A stretch of 64,000 bases of DNA from Planctomycetota bacterium (GTDB taxonomy: Bacteria; Planctomycetota; Planctomycetia; Pirellulales; Pirellulaceae), in assembly GCA_026692845.1 (NCBI GenBank), contig JAPLNM010000100.1:1-64000 (forward strand), written 5' to 3'. The position numbers and the translations under genes were made by a program. Positions 17,792-26,115 of this stretch are shown here, piece by piece. The notes under the pieces are model-generated. The model worked only from the letters and a program-made list of their open reading frames with translations. It was not told where the DNA came from and searched no databases. Numbering within the stretch: the stretch's first letter is position 1; each line of letters begins with the position of its first letter.

Positions 17792-18901
17792 ATGTTCCGA
17801 AACTCTGGCTTGCACGGGCTATGGGCCCTGGCTTTGCCGATGGCATTCCTTGGATGCGACGAGGTCGAGGATTTCCGTGCGCCCGCAGCAGTCGTAGGGG
17901 TGGGGGATTCGAGCGGTGGGATGGTATTACCGCCTACTGGATTGACGGGATCGACGGGGCCTACAGGATCGACGGGGCGGACAGAACCCACGCGAGCGAT
18001 GTCCTCGATGCGACCGTCCGATAGTGTCAGTGCCGTAGGGGTACCGACGCGAACCCAGCAAACGATCTTGATCGCGAGTTTCAACATTCAGACATTTGGG
18101 GTCAAGAAGGTAACCGATCCGGTGGTTGTGGATCGGATTGTAAGGATATTGCGATTATTTGACGTCATTGCAATCCAGGAGGTACGCGCGACGGACCAAA
18201 CGGTTTTGCCTCAGTTGCTCCAGATGGTCAATTCGCAGGGAGCCCGATACGATTTCATACTTGGGCCTCGACTGGGTCGAACGGACTCGAAAGAGCAGTA
18301 TTGTTACGTGTATGACACGACGCGGATTTTATCGAGTCCGTCGGCCAGTTACACGGTCAACGACACGGCGGACTTATTGCATCGCGAGCCATTGGTCGGA
18401 CGTTTTGCAACACAGGTACCGGCGGGATATCCACCGTTTACTTTTTCATTGATGAATATTCATACCGATCCTGGCGAGGTCAAGCAGGAGCTGCCGGTGA
18501 TGCATACGGTATTGCAAGTGGTCCGCGAGTACGAGTGGTCGACGGCTCGGGAGGACGACGTCATGATGATGGGTGATTTGAATGCAGCGCCGTCGAAGTT
18601 TGGGAATTTGGCGCAGGTGCCGGGGATTTATTGGGTGATCCGAGACCAGCCGACCAACACGCGTCGCACGGAGTTGTACGACAATATCTTATTTGACCGA
18701 GGTCCGACCAACGAGTTTGTGGGGCGAGCGGGAGTGTTGGACATGGCGACGCTCTTTGGTATCCCGATGGAGGAGGCTTTGATGGTATCGGATCACAATC
18801 CGATTTGGGCGGAGTTCAGCATCGTCGAGCAGCCGTCGGCCTATAGTACCCCTGGGACAAGTGGAGTGATGGCCAACCAGGGTTACGGATCGGCGCGTTA
18901 G
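17792..18901 (+). CDS. Endonuclease/exonuclease/phosphatase-family lipoprotein
   Basis: The start at 17792 is supported by GGAGG seven bases upstream; it yields 369 residues with a lipoprotein signal (LWALALPMAFLGC, Cys22 as lipid attachment). Earlier in-frame codons back to 17696 are not needed. After a low-complexity linker with collagen-like GSTGPTGSTG repeats comes a DNase I-like fold: ASFNIQTFG, Glu in IAIQEVRA, NIHTDPGE, MGDLNAAPSKFG and the terminal SDHNPIWAEF. These supply the metal-binding Asn, Glu, Asp and the catalytic His. It is probably a surface-anchored nuclease or phosphodiesterase; the substrate is unknown. A second, unrelated-in-detail member sits at 58886-60163. Confidence 0.85.
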   Translation: MFRNSGLHGLWALALPMAFLGCDEVEDFRAPAAVVGVGDSSGGMVLPPTGLTGSTGPTGSTGRTEPTRAMSSMRPSDSVSAVGVPTRTQQTILIASFNIQTFGVKKVTDPVVVDRIVRILRLFDVIAIQEVRATDQTVLPQLLQMVNSQGARYDFILGPRLGRTDSKEQYCYVYDTTRILSSPSASYTVNDTADLLHREPLVGRFATQVPAGYPPFTFSLMNIHTDPGEVKQELPVMHTVLQVVREYEWSTAREDDVMMMGDLNAAPSKFGNLAQVPGIYWVIRDQPTNTRRTELYDNILFDRGPTNEFVGRAGVLDMATLFGIPMEEALMVSDHNPIWAEFSIVEQPSAYSTPGTSGVMANQGYGSAR

Positions 18902-18904
18902 TTT

Positions 18905-18974
18905 TTCGTATTGTCGATCGGGTCTGCTCGGTGCCAAGCTTCTCAAGGATGGCCATGACTTCCGAAAGCTCCAT
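18905..18974 (-). pseudogene. 5' stub of a DNA alkylation repair (AlkD-like) gene
   Basis: On the minus strand an ATG at 18974 opens MELSEVMAILEKLGTEQTR, which matches the characteristic opening of AlkD-type DNA alkylation repair proteins (a short helix followed by an LGTEQ-R motif). The similarity is lost after about 23 codons, at the 3' end of the preceding lipoprotein gene, so the rest of the gene is gone. The family call rests on a short stretch remembered from the family, not on an alignment. Confidence 0.45.
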
Positions 18975-19014
18975 GCGCGCGTCTGGTGCTTTGGCTATGC
19001 AGGGCAAACGCATC

Positions 19015-19430
19015 TTAAATGATTGCTGCTAGGCAGTTTAGGAGATAGTTTTCGTCCCACGCCGCTCGTTTTCGCTTCTTCCGAGTGCTTTCTTTCGAAG
19101 TGTCCAGGCTAAGCATGTTCATCGCGAAGCGTCGAAGCAATGCAAAATTGTCCGGACTGTGGCCCTTGCGAATCCGGCTTTGGTCTTCGTTGAAGGCCAT
19201 GTCCAGTACCCAATGAAATGAGTTCTCGATGCCCCAATGCGCTCGTATGGCACTTGCAAATTTCTTTACGCTAACCGGTAGGCTACTCAGATAGTATCGA
19301 ATCTCGCTGCATTCCTTCCCGTCGCGAATCGTGATGTTGCACCCCAGTTTCGATACATCCTTCCTCGTGGACTTGATCGAAGTGCTCGCTCATCGCCTTG
19401 TCATTTGGTATACCGTTCTTTGTCTTCGAG
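19015..19430 (-). pseudogene. Remnant of an ISAs1-family transposase
   Basis: The minus-strand frame from about 19330 to the TAA at 19015 encodes the C-terminal third of an ISAs1 transposase: EIRYYLSSLPVSVKKFA, IRAHWGIENSFHWVLDMAF (with the catalytic-region Glu) and RKGHSPDNFALLRRFAMN. Upstream, around 19335-19420, similarity continues in another frame (EHFDQVHEEGCIETG), so at least one frameshift has occurred, and the N-terminal DDE portion is missing. No terminal inverted repeats were identified. It is a dead insertion sequence and marks this zone as a site of past insertion. Confidence 0.8.
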
Positions 19431-20314
19431 TAGATTCTACCCTCCGGATTGAATGCCCTTTGGAATGATGTAGGAAAAAACGAGTAAGAATGATCGTCGC
19501 CGCTCCGACGTGGACAGAATAATCCAATAGAGAGCCAAAACGACTGAGAATTTCGACCGGCGGTGGTATTGGGTTTTGGACATTGTTGACTAGGTTGACT
19601 GTGTTGGGCGGTACGAGTAATGCCGCCACCGTCTGGCGACAGGTGGCTGCGGCGACAGGTACGAATGATGCTCATGATCGATACTAACATAAGACAAGCA
19701 TACAACACCACAAACTGAATTCGCAAGCTCATGATCCATTCACTCACTTGGATATGCTATGTCGAATCGATTTTTCTGGGATCTTGCGAACCAATAACAG
19801 CGCTGCGCAGTAGTCGGGTCATTTCAGTGCGTAGATCAATACCACGGACGTAAGGCACGTGGGATAGGCTTCTAGCCTGTCCGCTTTCAACAAAAACGCG
19901 ACGGTGACCATGAGCATGTCCAAACCAAGGTCATGGGGTGCATGACAGGCTGGAAGCCTATCCCACGGGAGGCGGTCTACGCTGGTCTACTTTCCACTCT
20001 CTGAACTACCCAGGTTATGTCGCCTTCATCTTTGAGACCCAGAGCAATCAATCTAATGTGTACGCGCTCCTAGTCGTCGATTTTTCGCCGAAGGGCGAAG
20101 ACACCAAGACGTTTCCTTTGATCCCATCGTCCATTCAGTCCATCGAGAACCATTTGTCGATCGAGAATATGGATTTCGAAGACTTTCGCACGGCAGTGCA
20201 CAAAGACGGAATTTTTCGGGGCTTTGCGAGCTAAAGTCGCCTTGTGCGATGTAGGATCTGAGGGCTTCAAGGGGCTACATCGATCCCAACCTTCCACGAC
20301 GTCATCGGTCCACT
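19431..20314. other. Gene-poor stretch with hairpin element and weak open frames
   Basis: Beyond the hairpin repeat at 19858-19967 I see no clear gene. A plus-strand frame 19938-20234 has a natural-looking second half (VYALLVVDFSPKGEDTKTF onward), but its ATG lies inside the hairpin arm, so it may be a fragment read through from the repeat. 19431-19857 shows only low-quality open frames on the minus strand. Confidence 0.4.
19858..19967. repeat. Hairpin repeat element with 24-bp arms
   Basis: Left arm 19858-19881 (CGTGGGATAGGCTTCTAGCC then TGTC) and right arm 19944-19967 are inverted with 23 of 24 positions matching, separated by 62 bp. A second member of the same family (GTGGCATAGGCTTCC) is at 22493-22557. 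The size and arms fit a small non-autonomous mobile or REP-like element. Confidence 0.85.
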
Positions 20315-21235
20315 ATGCGAAATCTCGACTTTAGTTCTTGGAACGGAGCTCTGACGACTCTGTTAGGGTTGGTCATCGTGTCTGCGGTTGCTGTGGGAAT
20401 TCGCCTGCTGCTTATGCAGACCATTCAGCGGCGACGCGAGCGGGAGAATCGTCAGATCAATGAGCGTCTTCGAACGCTCATCGCCGCTTACAAGATCCTG
20501 GGCGGGTCCTTCACGGGTGAGCTTAGCGTCGATCCGGCCCACCTTCGAGCGCTGCGAAAAATGACCGAAAATGGGTCCTTAGGAATGCAACCCATCGAAG
20601 GGACGACCGAAATCGGATCGACCCTGGAGGCCGCCTCGTCCGAACGAAGCCGGCGTATCCGAGATGCCGTCGAAGCCGCACTCTCGGATGTGATCTTGTT
20701 GGGCACCGAGGAGCAAGTAAACCTTGCTGCACATGCTGCACGTGAGATGGTCGCGGGCAAAAAAGTTCATTTGTCGGAGCTTATTGTGTCACTGCGGAAC
20801 TTCATTCGCAATGCTCTGGACCTAGACCCAATCTCTGCCGAACTGCACATCCCAGACCAGGGACCGCTCAGACCGACGGTTTCTAGCGGAAAGGCAAGTG
20901 GCGGTGGTCGCGGTGAAGGAGCCGATAAAGAAAACGGCGGTCGTTTGGACTCCGAGATGTCTATGGGGGCCGGAGGTCTCGGAGGAATGGCAGCGGGTCC
21001 TCATCAGGCTGCCTCTGAGATAAATCCAGAAGAGCATCCCACCGACGGCTGGACACTTCGGTGCATGGTTTTGTTCTGGCTCTTCGTCGTGCTCGTGCTC
21101 AGTCCGCCGCGGCGGACGGTGCTCGTGCTCGTGCTCGTAATCGATTCGATTACGAGCACGAGCACCGTTTCACTGAGCACGAGCACGATTTGCTCGCTCC
21201 TTGCCAGAACAAGTTGTAGGACTGATTGCGTTTAA
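20315..21235 (+). CDS. Conserved membrane-anchored protein with a repeat-derived C-terminus
   Basis: The first ~195 residues belong to a conserved but functionally unnamed family common in Proteobacteria, recognised by MRNLDFSSWNGALTTLLGL, ILLMQTIQRRRERENRQI-like juxtamembrane sequence, LAAYKILGGSFTGELSVDP-type block and AALSDVILLGTEEQV. One membrane helix (about 13-34) anchors a cytosolic helical domain. A Gly-rich linker follows. From about residue 243 the frame enters a dispersed palindromic repeat (copy at 21042-21389), giving a junk-like tail rich in Leu/Val and Ser/Thr (VLVLVLVIDSITSTSTVSLS) with Cys at the end. The native C-terminus has probably been replaced. The N-terminal family being mostly proteobacterial suggests horizontal gain. 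Whether the product is stable is unknown. Confidence 0.7.
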   Translation: MRNLDFSSWNGALTTLLGLVIVSAVAVGIRLLLMQTIQRRRERENRQINERLRTLIAAYKILGGSFTGELSVDPAHLRALRKMTENGSLGMQPIEGTTEIGSTLEAASSERSRRIRDAVEAALSDVILLGTEEQVNLAAHAAREMVAGKKVHLSELIVSLRNFIRNALDLDPISAELHIPDQGPLRPTVSSGKASGGGRGEGADKENGGRLDSEMSMGAGGLGGMAAGPHQAASEINPEEHPTDGWTLRCMVLFWLFVVLVLSPPRRTVLVLVLVIDSITSTSTVSLSTSTICSLLARTSCRTDCV

Positions 21236-21389
21236 CAGTCAGCCGCAGGCGTACGGGATTCATTGCCATCTTCGACGGCCTGGCAACAATGCGATCGATC
21301 CTGGGGGATGGACCAGTTTCGCCTAGCGATTCCATTGGTTTCATGAGCTTACCAAGCCAAAACGGACCCACAAATTCTGCTGACGAGGC
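21042..21389 (+). repeat. Dispersed palindromic repeat, copy A
   Basis: It opens with cggctggacacttcggtgca, shared with copy B, then contains the CG-rich palindrome centred on CCGCCGCGGCGG, several GTGCTCGTGCTC runs, and a second palindrome centred on AATCGATTCGATT. From 21187 on (ctcgctccttgccagaacaa to tgacgaggc) it is nearly identical to copy D at 61439-61846. It overlaps the last 64 codons of the preceding gene and abuts an AraC-regulator fragment. Confidence 0.9.
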
Positions 21390-21800
21390 AAATCTGTTTA
21401 TCTGGCTCCATGACGTCGCTTGCAGGTCTGGCTCGGTGATTCGCCAAGATTCTTCTGCGGGCTTCTTCGAGCCGAGCCGCTTTCAAGTAAGCGTTGGGGG
21501 ACATTCCAAGGAGTTCATCGAATGCGTAAAACAGCGCGCGACGTCCAGCGCCAGTGAACTCACAAAGCTCCAGGATAGAAGGTGGGTCACTCAAATGTGC
21601 GCGAATGAACTCTTCTGCTTTGCGGACGATAACCCGACGATTGAGATGCTTGAGCGGTTCCGAACACGCTTGAGATCGATCGCAGACGGTTGCAAAGATC
21701 ATTTCTGCAAGACGAATCTCAGCATTTGGTCCGATGAAGTCATGGGCCTGTCCGGAAACGATGGAGTCAACTGCACTTGGAGTTATGGGGTGTTTGACGC
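21390..21800 (-). pseudogene. Truncated AraC-family transcriptional regulator
   Basis: The minus strand is open here and encodes a recognisable AraC-type stretch: VRKAEEFIRAHLSDPPSIL, ELCEFTGAGRRALFYAFDEL (first helix-turn-helix) and LGMSPNAYLKAARLEEARR, the linker helix. The second helix-turn-helix that should follow is missing: homology stops at about 21440, just before the border of repeat copy A. Upstream the frame stays open to about 21880 without a convincing start, and what precedes is the CrtC-like fragment. It is therefore broken at both ends and cannot bind DNA as a normal family member. Confidence 0.7.
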
Positions 21801-21850
21801 CACGTGAGGGAGTCCAGTTTACAGTCCGAGCCTTTTTAGATCCACTGCGG

Positions 21851-22366
21851 GCAGGTGAGGATTTGACTTCGAGTAACGGCGACCTGATGACGTTTCGCCA
21901 GTATTACCAAGGGGAGGGCTTCAACGACGTTCAATACAACGTCAACCGCTATTTGTTCATGGACGGCAAGACCCACCAGCGCTCCTATGGATTCGGTCCG
22001 GCGGTCAAGGTCATCCCATCGAAGATGTGGGTATCTCCCAAGTCCGGCAAATCGTATCCATGGTACGGTCGAATCGAAACGCCCAAAGGCACTTTCTACT
22101 ACGAGCCGACCCATCCCGAGCAAGAAGGGTACGGGCTGGCGGGAGCCTACATTGAGGGGGTCCTTCAATTGCGAGAGGACTCCCCGACCGGGCCGATCGT
22201 GGCCACCGGTTTCACCGAAATGATCATGTTGACCGAGCCGTTTCCTGACGGCACCGACCCGTCGATGGGCCCGGCGATCTCACGCCCATTTCCGAACAAT
22301 CCGAACGACCCGTGGACTCCGAAAGGGCCAAGTGCCGTTCCAGCGACACGGTCGAAGTCGAAGTAG
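21851..22366 (+). pseudogene. 3' fragment of a CrtC/lipocalin-like gene
   Basis: The 171 codons from 21851 to the stop at 22364 match the C-terminal lipocalin half of hydroxyneurosporene synthase (CrtC)/AttH-type proteins: WVSPKSGKSYPWYGRIETP, the EPTHPEQEGYG block, YIEGVLQL and ATGFTEMI. The N-terminal half and the signal peptide are absent; in-frame codons further upstream to 21734 are antisense to the AraC fragment and have no family resemblance. A complete, Tat-exported member of the same superfamily lies 280 bp downstream, so this may be the remains of an older tandem paralogue or of a different cluster. Confidence 0.65.
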
Positions 22367-22492
22367 GCCGAAGTAGTAGGTAAAAACCTTATGGTGGCGG
22401 CCCTCGTCGTTCGCACGCTTGGGCCGCCGAACTGGCACCGTACATCATTGCTCAAGACGTCGGCAAAATTGCCGGTATCGTACCGAAGATAA

Positions 22493-22557
22493 GTGGCATA
22501 GGCTTCCTGAAGGTGGACTTCAATTCACAGGCTGGGAGCGCTGGAAGCCTATGCCAC
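22493..22557. repeat. Hairpin repeat with 15-bp perfect arms
   Basis: GTGGCATAGGCTTCC at 22493-22507 is perfectly inverted at 22543-22557, separated by 35 bp. It shares the CATAGGCTTCC-type arm with the element at 19858-19967. It sits in the 282-bp gap before the CrtC-like gene (22367-22648), about 90 bp upstream of its start, and could act as a terminator for the upstream fragment. Confidence 0.85.
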
Positions 22558-22648
22558 GCTGAAAAACAGACAGCATTTTTCCGCACGATGCTTGACAATA
22601 AGTAGTTCGATAAACGTTTAATATTCGATGAACAGAAAGACAATTTAG

Positions 22649-24007
22649 ATGCAACGTCGAGATTTACTAAAAGCCGGTGTCGGGTCAGCCGCTGCGGCGA
22701 GTGTTGCTGCGTTAGTTACATCCGAGTCCCAAACGGCTCAAGGGCAACAGCCCCAGGGTTCCTCGGGCAACGCCATCAAGCCAACCGGCTTTCCAGCGAA
22801 AAACCTCCCGCCGGTACGCGAGACGATAAAGCCGTTGCAACTCTCCGACGAACTGGTTTGCACTACACCACAGGCAGTCTATCTGCTGCCGCGCGATCAC
22901 AAGTTCCACGCTGGCGGATTTTACGCCTGCAATGAGTTTTGGGAGTGGCACTACTTCTCAGGCTTCGCCAAGGACAACGAGGGGAACGACTACGCGCTGT
23001 TCTTCGGCACCGACCCAGTCGGCTACAACGCAGAGACTGGCGGTTACGCATTCTTGCCCGCCATTATTTCCATCTCGCCAATCAAAGAAGGAAAGAAATA
23101 CGCTTACTTTGGCAACTTCCCGGTGTTCGAGCCGCAGCGTCCTGCAGACAGTACCTCACCTGCCGATTTCCAATATGTGTTGCGGAATGACGATGCCGGC
23201 TGGTCCATCGACGAGCGTTATTATGCCAACGACGAACGCTGGGTCTTTCGGATGAAATCGAAGAATCCAAAAGATCCATGGTGCGATCTTGATATCCGTT
23301 TAGGTGCACCGGGTTACATTCCGCGTACGCCGACAGGGATCGAAGAAGAGGGCTTCAACGACCAGGGGCGCTACAATCCGCAGACGATGCATGGTCTCTC
23401 CTATTACTACATCGCACCGAATATGCCTTTCACTGGCAAGTTTGGTTTTGATGGACGGGTTGTTGAACTCACTGGAAGCGTTTGGCTTGAACACCAATGG
23501 GGTAACATCAAGGGAATGGACCAGGAGAACTGCCGCTGGCGTTGGTTCAGTTTTCGTTTTGATGACGGACGAATGTTAGCCTTCCGTCACTGGGTGACAT
23601 TGCCCGACAACATGCCGGTTCATGAGCGAAACCACTACTGCATGATTCACCCGGATGGCAGAATCGAATACGGCTTTCCAAACCGTGACTTTCGCTTCAC
23701 GCCCACCCGAACCTTTAGTGTTCCAGGAGTTGACGCCCAGTGGAATCCGGAACGTTTAATGGAAACCCCGTTCGGAAACTTTTTCCTCAAATCGTTGGTA
23801 GATGACTCGGTGTATGTTAGCAAAAGCGGCATGACCTTCTGGGAAGGTCCGATGTCGATCCATAAAGACAATTCGGCTGGCGAGCGTACAGGCACTGCTT
23901 ACGTAGAGCAGTACTTTCAACCGCGTGGAGGCCCAAAGATTATGCGAACAGGCCCCGAGCAGGATTTGGCTAGAGAGTTGCCAAAAGCCGGAATCACGCC
24001 TCGGTAG
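22649..24007 (+). CDS. Tat-exported CrtC/AttH-like lipocalin-domain protein
   Basis: The 452-residue protein opens with a twin-arginine signal (MQRRDLLKAGVGSAAAASVA), so it is folded before export. The mature part resembles the hydroxyneurosporene synthase (CrtC)/AttH superfamily, two lipocalin-like barrels: FYACNEFWEWHYFSGFA near residue 92, a DDAGWSIDERYY block, VWLEHQWGN with WRWFSFRFDDGRMLAFRHW near 295, and YVEQYFQPRG near the end. CrtC hydrates carotenoids, but many secreted relatives act on other hydrophobic substrates, so no reaction is assigned. A TTGACA lies about 60 bp upstream. The gene stands between a decayed relative and a MetA-type outer membrane protein, suggesting a former catabolic cluster for an apolar compound; this is inference. 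Confidence 0.7.
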   Translation: MQRRDLLKAGVGSAAAASVAALVTSESQTAQGQQPQGSSGNAIKPTGFPAKNLPPVRETIKPLQLSDELVCTTPQAVYLLPRDHKFHAGGFYACNEFWEWHYFSGFAKDNEGNDYALFFGTDPVGYNAETGGYAFLPAIISISPIKEGKKYAYFGNFPVFEPQRPADSTSPADFQYVLRNDDAGWSIDERYYANDERWVFRMKSKNPKDPWCDLDIRLGAPGYIPRTPTGIEEEGFNDQGRYNPQTMHGLSYYYIAPNMPFTGKFGFDGRVVELTGSVWLEHQWGNIKGMDQENCRWRWFSFRFDDGRMLAFRHWVTLPDNMPVHERNHYCMIHPDGRIEYGFPNRDFRFTPTRTFSVPGVDAQWNPERLMETPFGNFFLKSLVDDSVYVSKSGMTFWEGPMSIHKDNSAGERTGTAYVEQYFQPRGGPKIMRTGPEQDLARELPKAGITPR

Positions 24008-24140
24008 GAAATGCATCAGCGCATCTCTCGCAGAATTCGTGGGTGAAAAAAGTTTTAAGAGCTCTGAACTTTAGCGTTTTCCTCGATGCCGATCGGTAAC
24101 CATCACCGAGTGGCCGCCAAAAAAGTCACGATTTCATGCG

Positions 24141-24295
24141 CCGTCGGCCGGACACTTCGGTGCATGGTTTGGTTCTAGATCTTCGTCGTGCTCGTGCTCA
24201 GTCCGCCGCGGCGGACTGAGCACGAGCACGATTTGCTCGCTCCTTGCCAGAACAAGTTGTATGCCTGATTGCGTTGAACAATCAGCCGCAGGCGT
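24141..24295 (+). repeat. Dispersed palindromic repeat, copy B
   Basis: This short member contains a perfect 42-bp palindrome whose centre is CCGCCGCGGCGG with arms GTGCTCGTGCTCAGT and its complement, followed by ctcgctccttgccagaacaa and cagccgcaggcgt as in copies A and D. It fills much of the 409-bp gap 24008-24416; I see nothing else there. Confidence 0.9.
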
Positions 24296-24416
24296 GGAAC
24301 TTGAAAATTCACGAAATTGCAAACGGCCTCTTTCGACAAAATCGTTTCAAGCCATTCACTCGTTGTAGTCGATGCGACATGAATAAACGCCGAAACCCAC
24401 CAGGTAAGTTCTGCTT

Positions 24417-25325
24417 ATGCTAAAACCCATTTTGCGACCTCTGGTCTCCATGGTGCTTGGATGTTGCGCGACGTTCTCTAGCACCGCATACAGTCAGATT
24501 GCGAGGTCATACCTCAATGCACCGCAGGGAAACTTGGCGATGTACGCGTACAGCGGGGTGCGTTCCAATACAGGTGGTGTGGAAAATTTGCCCATCCCGT
24601 TGACGGAAACCCGTTTACAAACTCAGTCGCTGATTTATTCGAGAATCCTCGACGTAGGCGGACGAACGGGTGGCTTGGGGGCGGTACTGCCGATTCAAGA
24701 TCTTTTGAGTTTCAACACCGAGTCAAACGTTGTGACCGCAAGGGAATCGGGTATCGGGGATCCTTCGGTCACCTTTGAAGCAAATTTGTTTGGTGCGCCG
24801 GCTTTGCAGCGTGAAGAATTCAAGGACTGGACCCCGGGAGATTACTGCGGCCTGCATTTTACGTTCGGGCTGCCGCTAGGGCAGTACGATCCGAACTCGG
24901 CTGTGAATCTGGGTGCAAACCGGTTTATGTTCCGACCGCTCTTGAACTACAGCATCACACGCGACGAAGGCAAATCGTGGCTCGACTTTTATTCAAGCGT
25001 CGCGTTTTACTCCGCGAACGACGAGTATTTAGGAACCAGTGTTCTCAAGCAGTCCCCTTTGACAGACATTGAACTTCATTACAGCCGAACGGTTTATGAT
25101 CGCTTGTGGGCTGGGGTAGGCGTGGTAGGTTTGTTCGGTGGTAGGGTGGAGGTAAACGACGTGGTGGCCACACCAACGCAGCAAATTGGTCGATACGCAC
25201 TCACTGCAGGCACTCCCATGTTTAAAGGATCCACCGCTATATTCGGCTACAACAGTACCTTTGCCCGCAGCGAAGGCGCTGCGGATGCAAATTCGTTCAT
25301 CCTTCAGCTTATCTATCTGTTTTAG
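24417..25325 (+). CDS. Outer-membrane protein of the MetA-pathway transporter family
   Basis: A 302-residue protein with a cleavable signal peptide (GCCATFSSTAYSQ) and a beta-barrel profile: alternating aromatic/polar strands, repeated Gly turns, and a C-terminal aromatic ending (LQLIYLF) that fits outer-membrane insertion. The general layout (YSGVRSNTGGVENLPIP, LPIQDLLSF, GIGDPSVTFEANLFG, FTFGLPLGQYD) is that of proteins annotated as transporters of the MetA pathway of phenol degradation. Such barrels are thought to admit hydrophobic compounds. It follows the CrtC-like gene by 409 bp with a repeat between, so co-transcription is doubtful. Function beyond a barrel is not shown. Confidence 0.75.
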   Translation: MLKPILRPLVSMVLGCCATFSSTAYSQIARSYLNAPQGNLAMYAYSGVRSNTGGVENLPIPLTETRLQTQSLIYSRILDVGGRTGGLGAVLPIQDLLSFNTESNVVTARESGIGDPSVTFEANLFGAPALQREEFKDWTPGDYCGLHFTFGLPLGQYDPNSAVNLGANRFMFRPLLNYSITRDEGKSWLDFYSSVAFYSANDEYLGTSVLKQSPLTDIELHYSRTVYDRLWAGVGVVGLFGGRVEVNDVVATPTQQIGRYALTAGTPMFKGSTAIFGYNSTFARSEGAADANSFILQLIYLF

Positions 25326-26115
25326 TCCTACGTTGTGCAGCTTTTAGACTTTCCGGCACAAGTAAAATTTATGACTATCTCTACCCAACTTATGGTAGAC
25401 AGGTGTTAAGATTCAAGCGAGCTTGGCAAGATCCACTGCGATACTTATGAGTCTTGGACGAAAACGTGGGGACTGTCCCCGGAATTTTTCTGTTGAACTT
25501 ATCGAATAGATCAACGATTGAGCCGGGGCGAAACCAAGATGTGCGTTAGCGATGCCCGTGCTCGAGGCCAAAGTGCTGGCTGCCGCTGCGAACGAGTCGG
25601 CTTCGTATTGGCGGTAGAATGCGTCGATGTTCGCCCACGAGGTTGCCGATTGCAGATACGCATCAGACTCTTCGTTGCGATAGGTCTTCTTGGCGTTGTT
25701 GCGGGTGGTCCAAAGACCTTAGTGTTTTGGTTCATCCGTCTGGTTAATCAGCGTTCTACTTTACCTTTAGCTAAAATTGCCCTGGGTAGCCTAAGCCCAA
25801 AACCAGCGGCAGACGGACTATGGGCAGAGATGGTTCACCCCGGTTGCCTCGCTCTTCAACTTGGCGAACCTAGCGCCTTTGCGGTGAGTTTGGGACGCTT
25901 TCCGATTGATTGATAGCCCGATTTAACGGTATTGGGCTAACGCCTAGCGGCTCACGGTGTTGCGATTCAACGGACGCACAATGATTGTTTTCAGGTGGTT
26001 TGGTTCCGTTCGACGTGCACGATAAGGCGGTGGCGTGTACTGGCCACGCCCGCGGCTGGCGCCCAGCGGCTCACGGGGACTCGCCTGCGGCGTGGTGTGG
26101 ATGCTGTGGGACTGC
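25326..26115. other. 790-bp gap with a possible gene remnant and small repeats
   Basis: A GGGGACTGTCCCC dyad sits at 25468-25480. Between about 25520 and 25715 the minus strand is open without a start codon and reads naturally (YRNEESDAYLQSATSWANID, then FYRQYEADSFAAAASTLAS), so it may be a fragment of a lost gene; I cannot name it. The plus-strand frame across the same bases is Arg/Cys-rich and looks like its shadow. Two REP-like copies follow at 25941-26076. Confidence 0.4.
25941..26076. repeat. Two REP-like copies around CGCCTAGCGGCTCACGG
   Basis: CGCCTAGCGGCTCACGG (25941-25957) recurs as CGCCCAGCGGCTCACGG (26060-26076), 16 of 17 identical, in direct orientation with about 100 bp between. 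The first is preceded by gggctaa, giving the gggctaacgcc-type sequence that is common between planctomycete genes. It lies beyond the stop of the DUF1552 gene. Confidence 0.6.

Noticed and set aside
17920-17990. Collagen-like domain (GSTGPTGSTG)
   Set aside because: Only a few triplets arising from 9/18-bp DNA repeats; too short for a collagen helix, treated as a linker.
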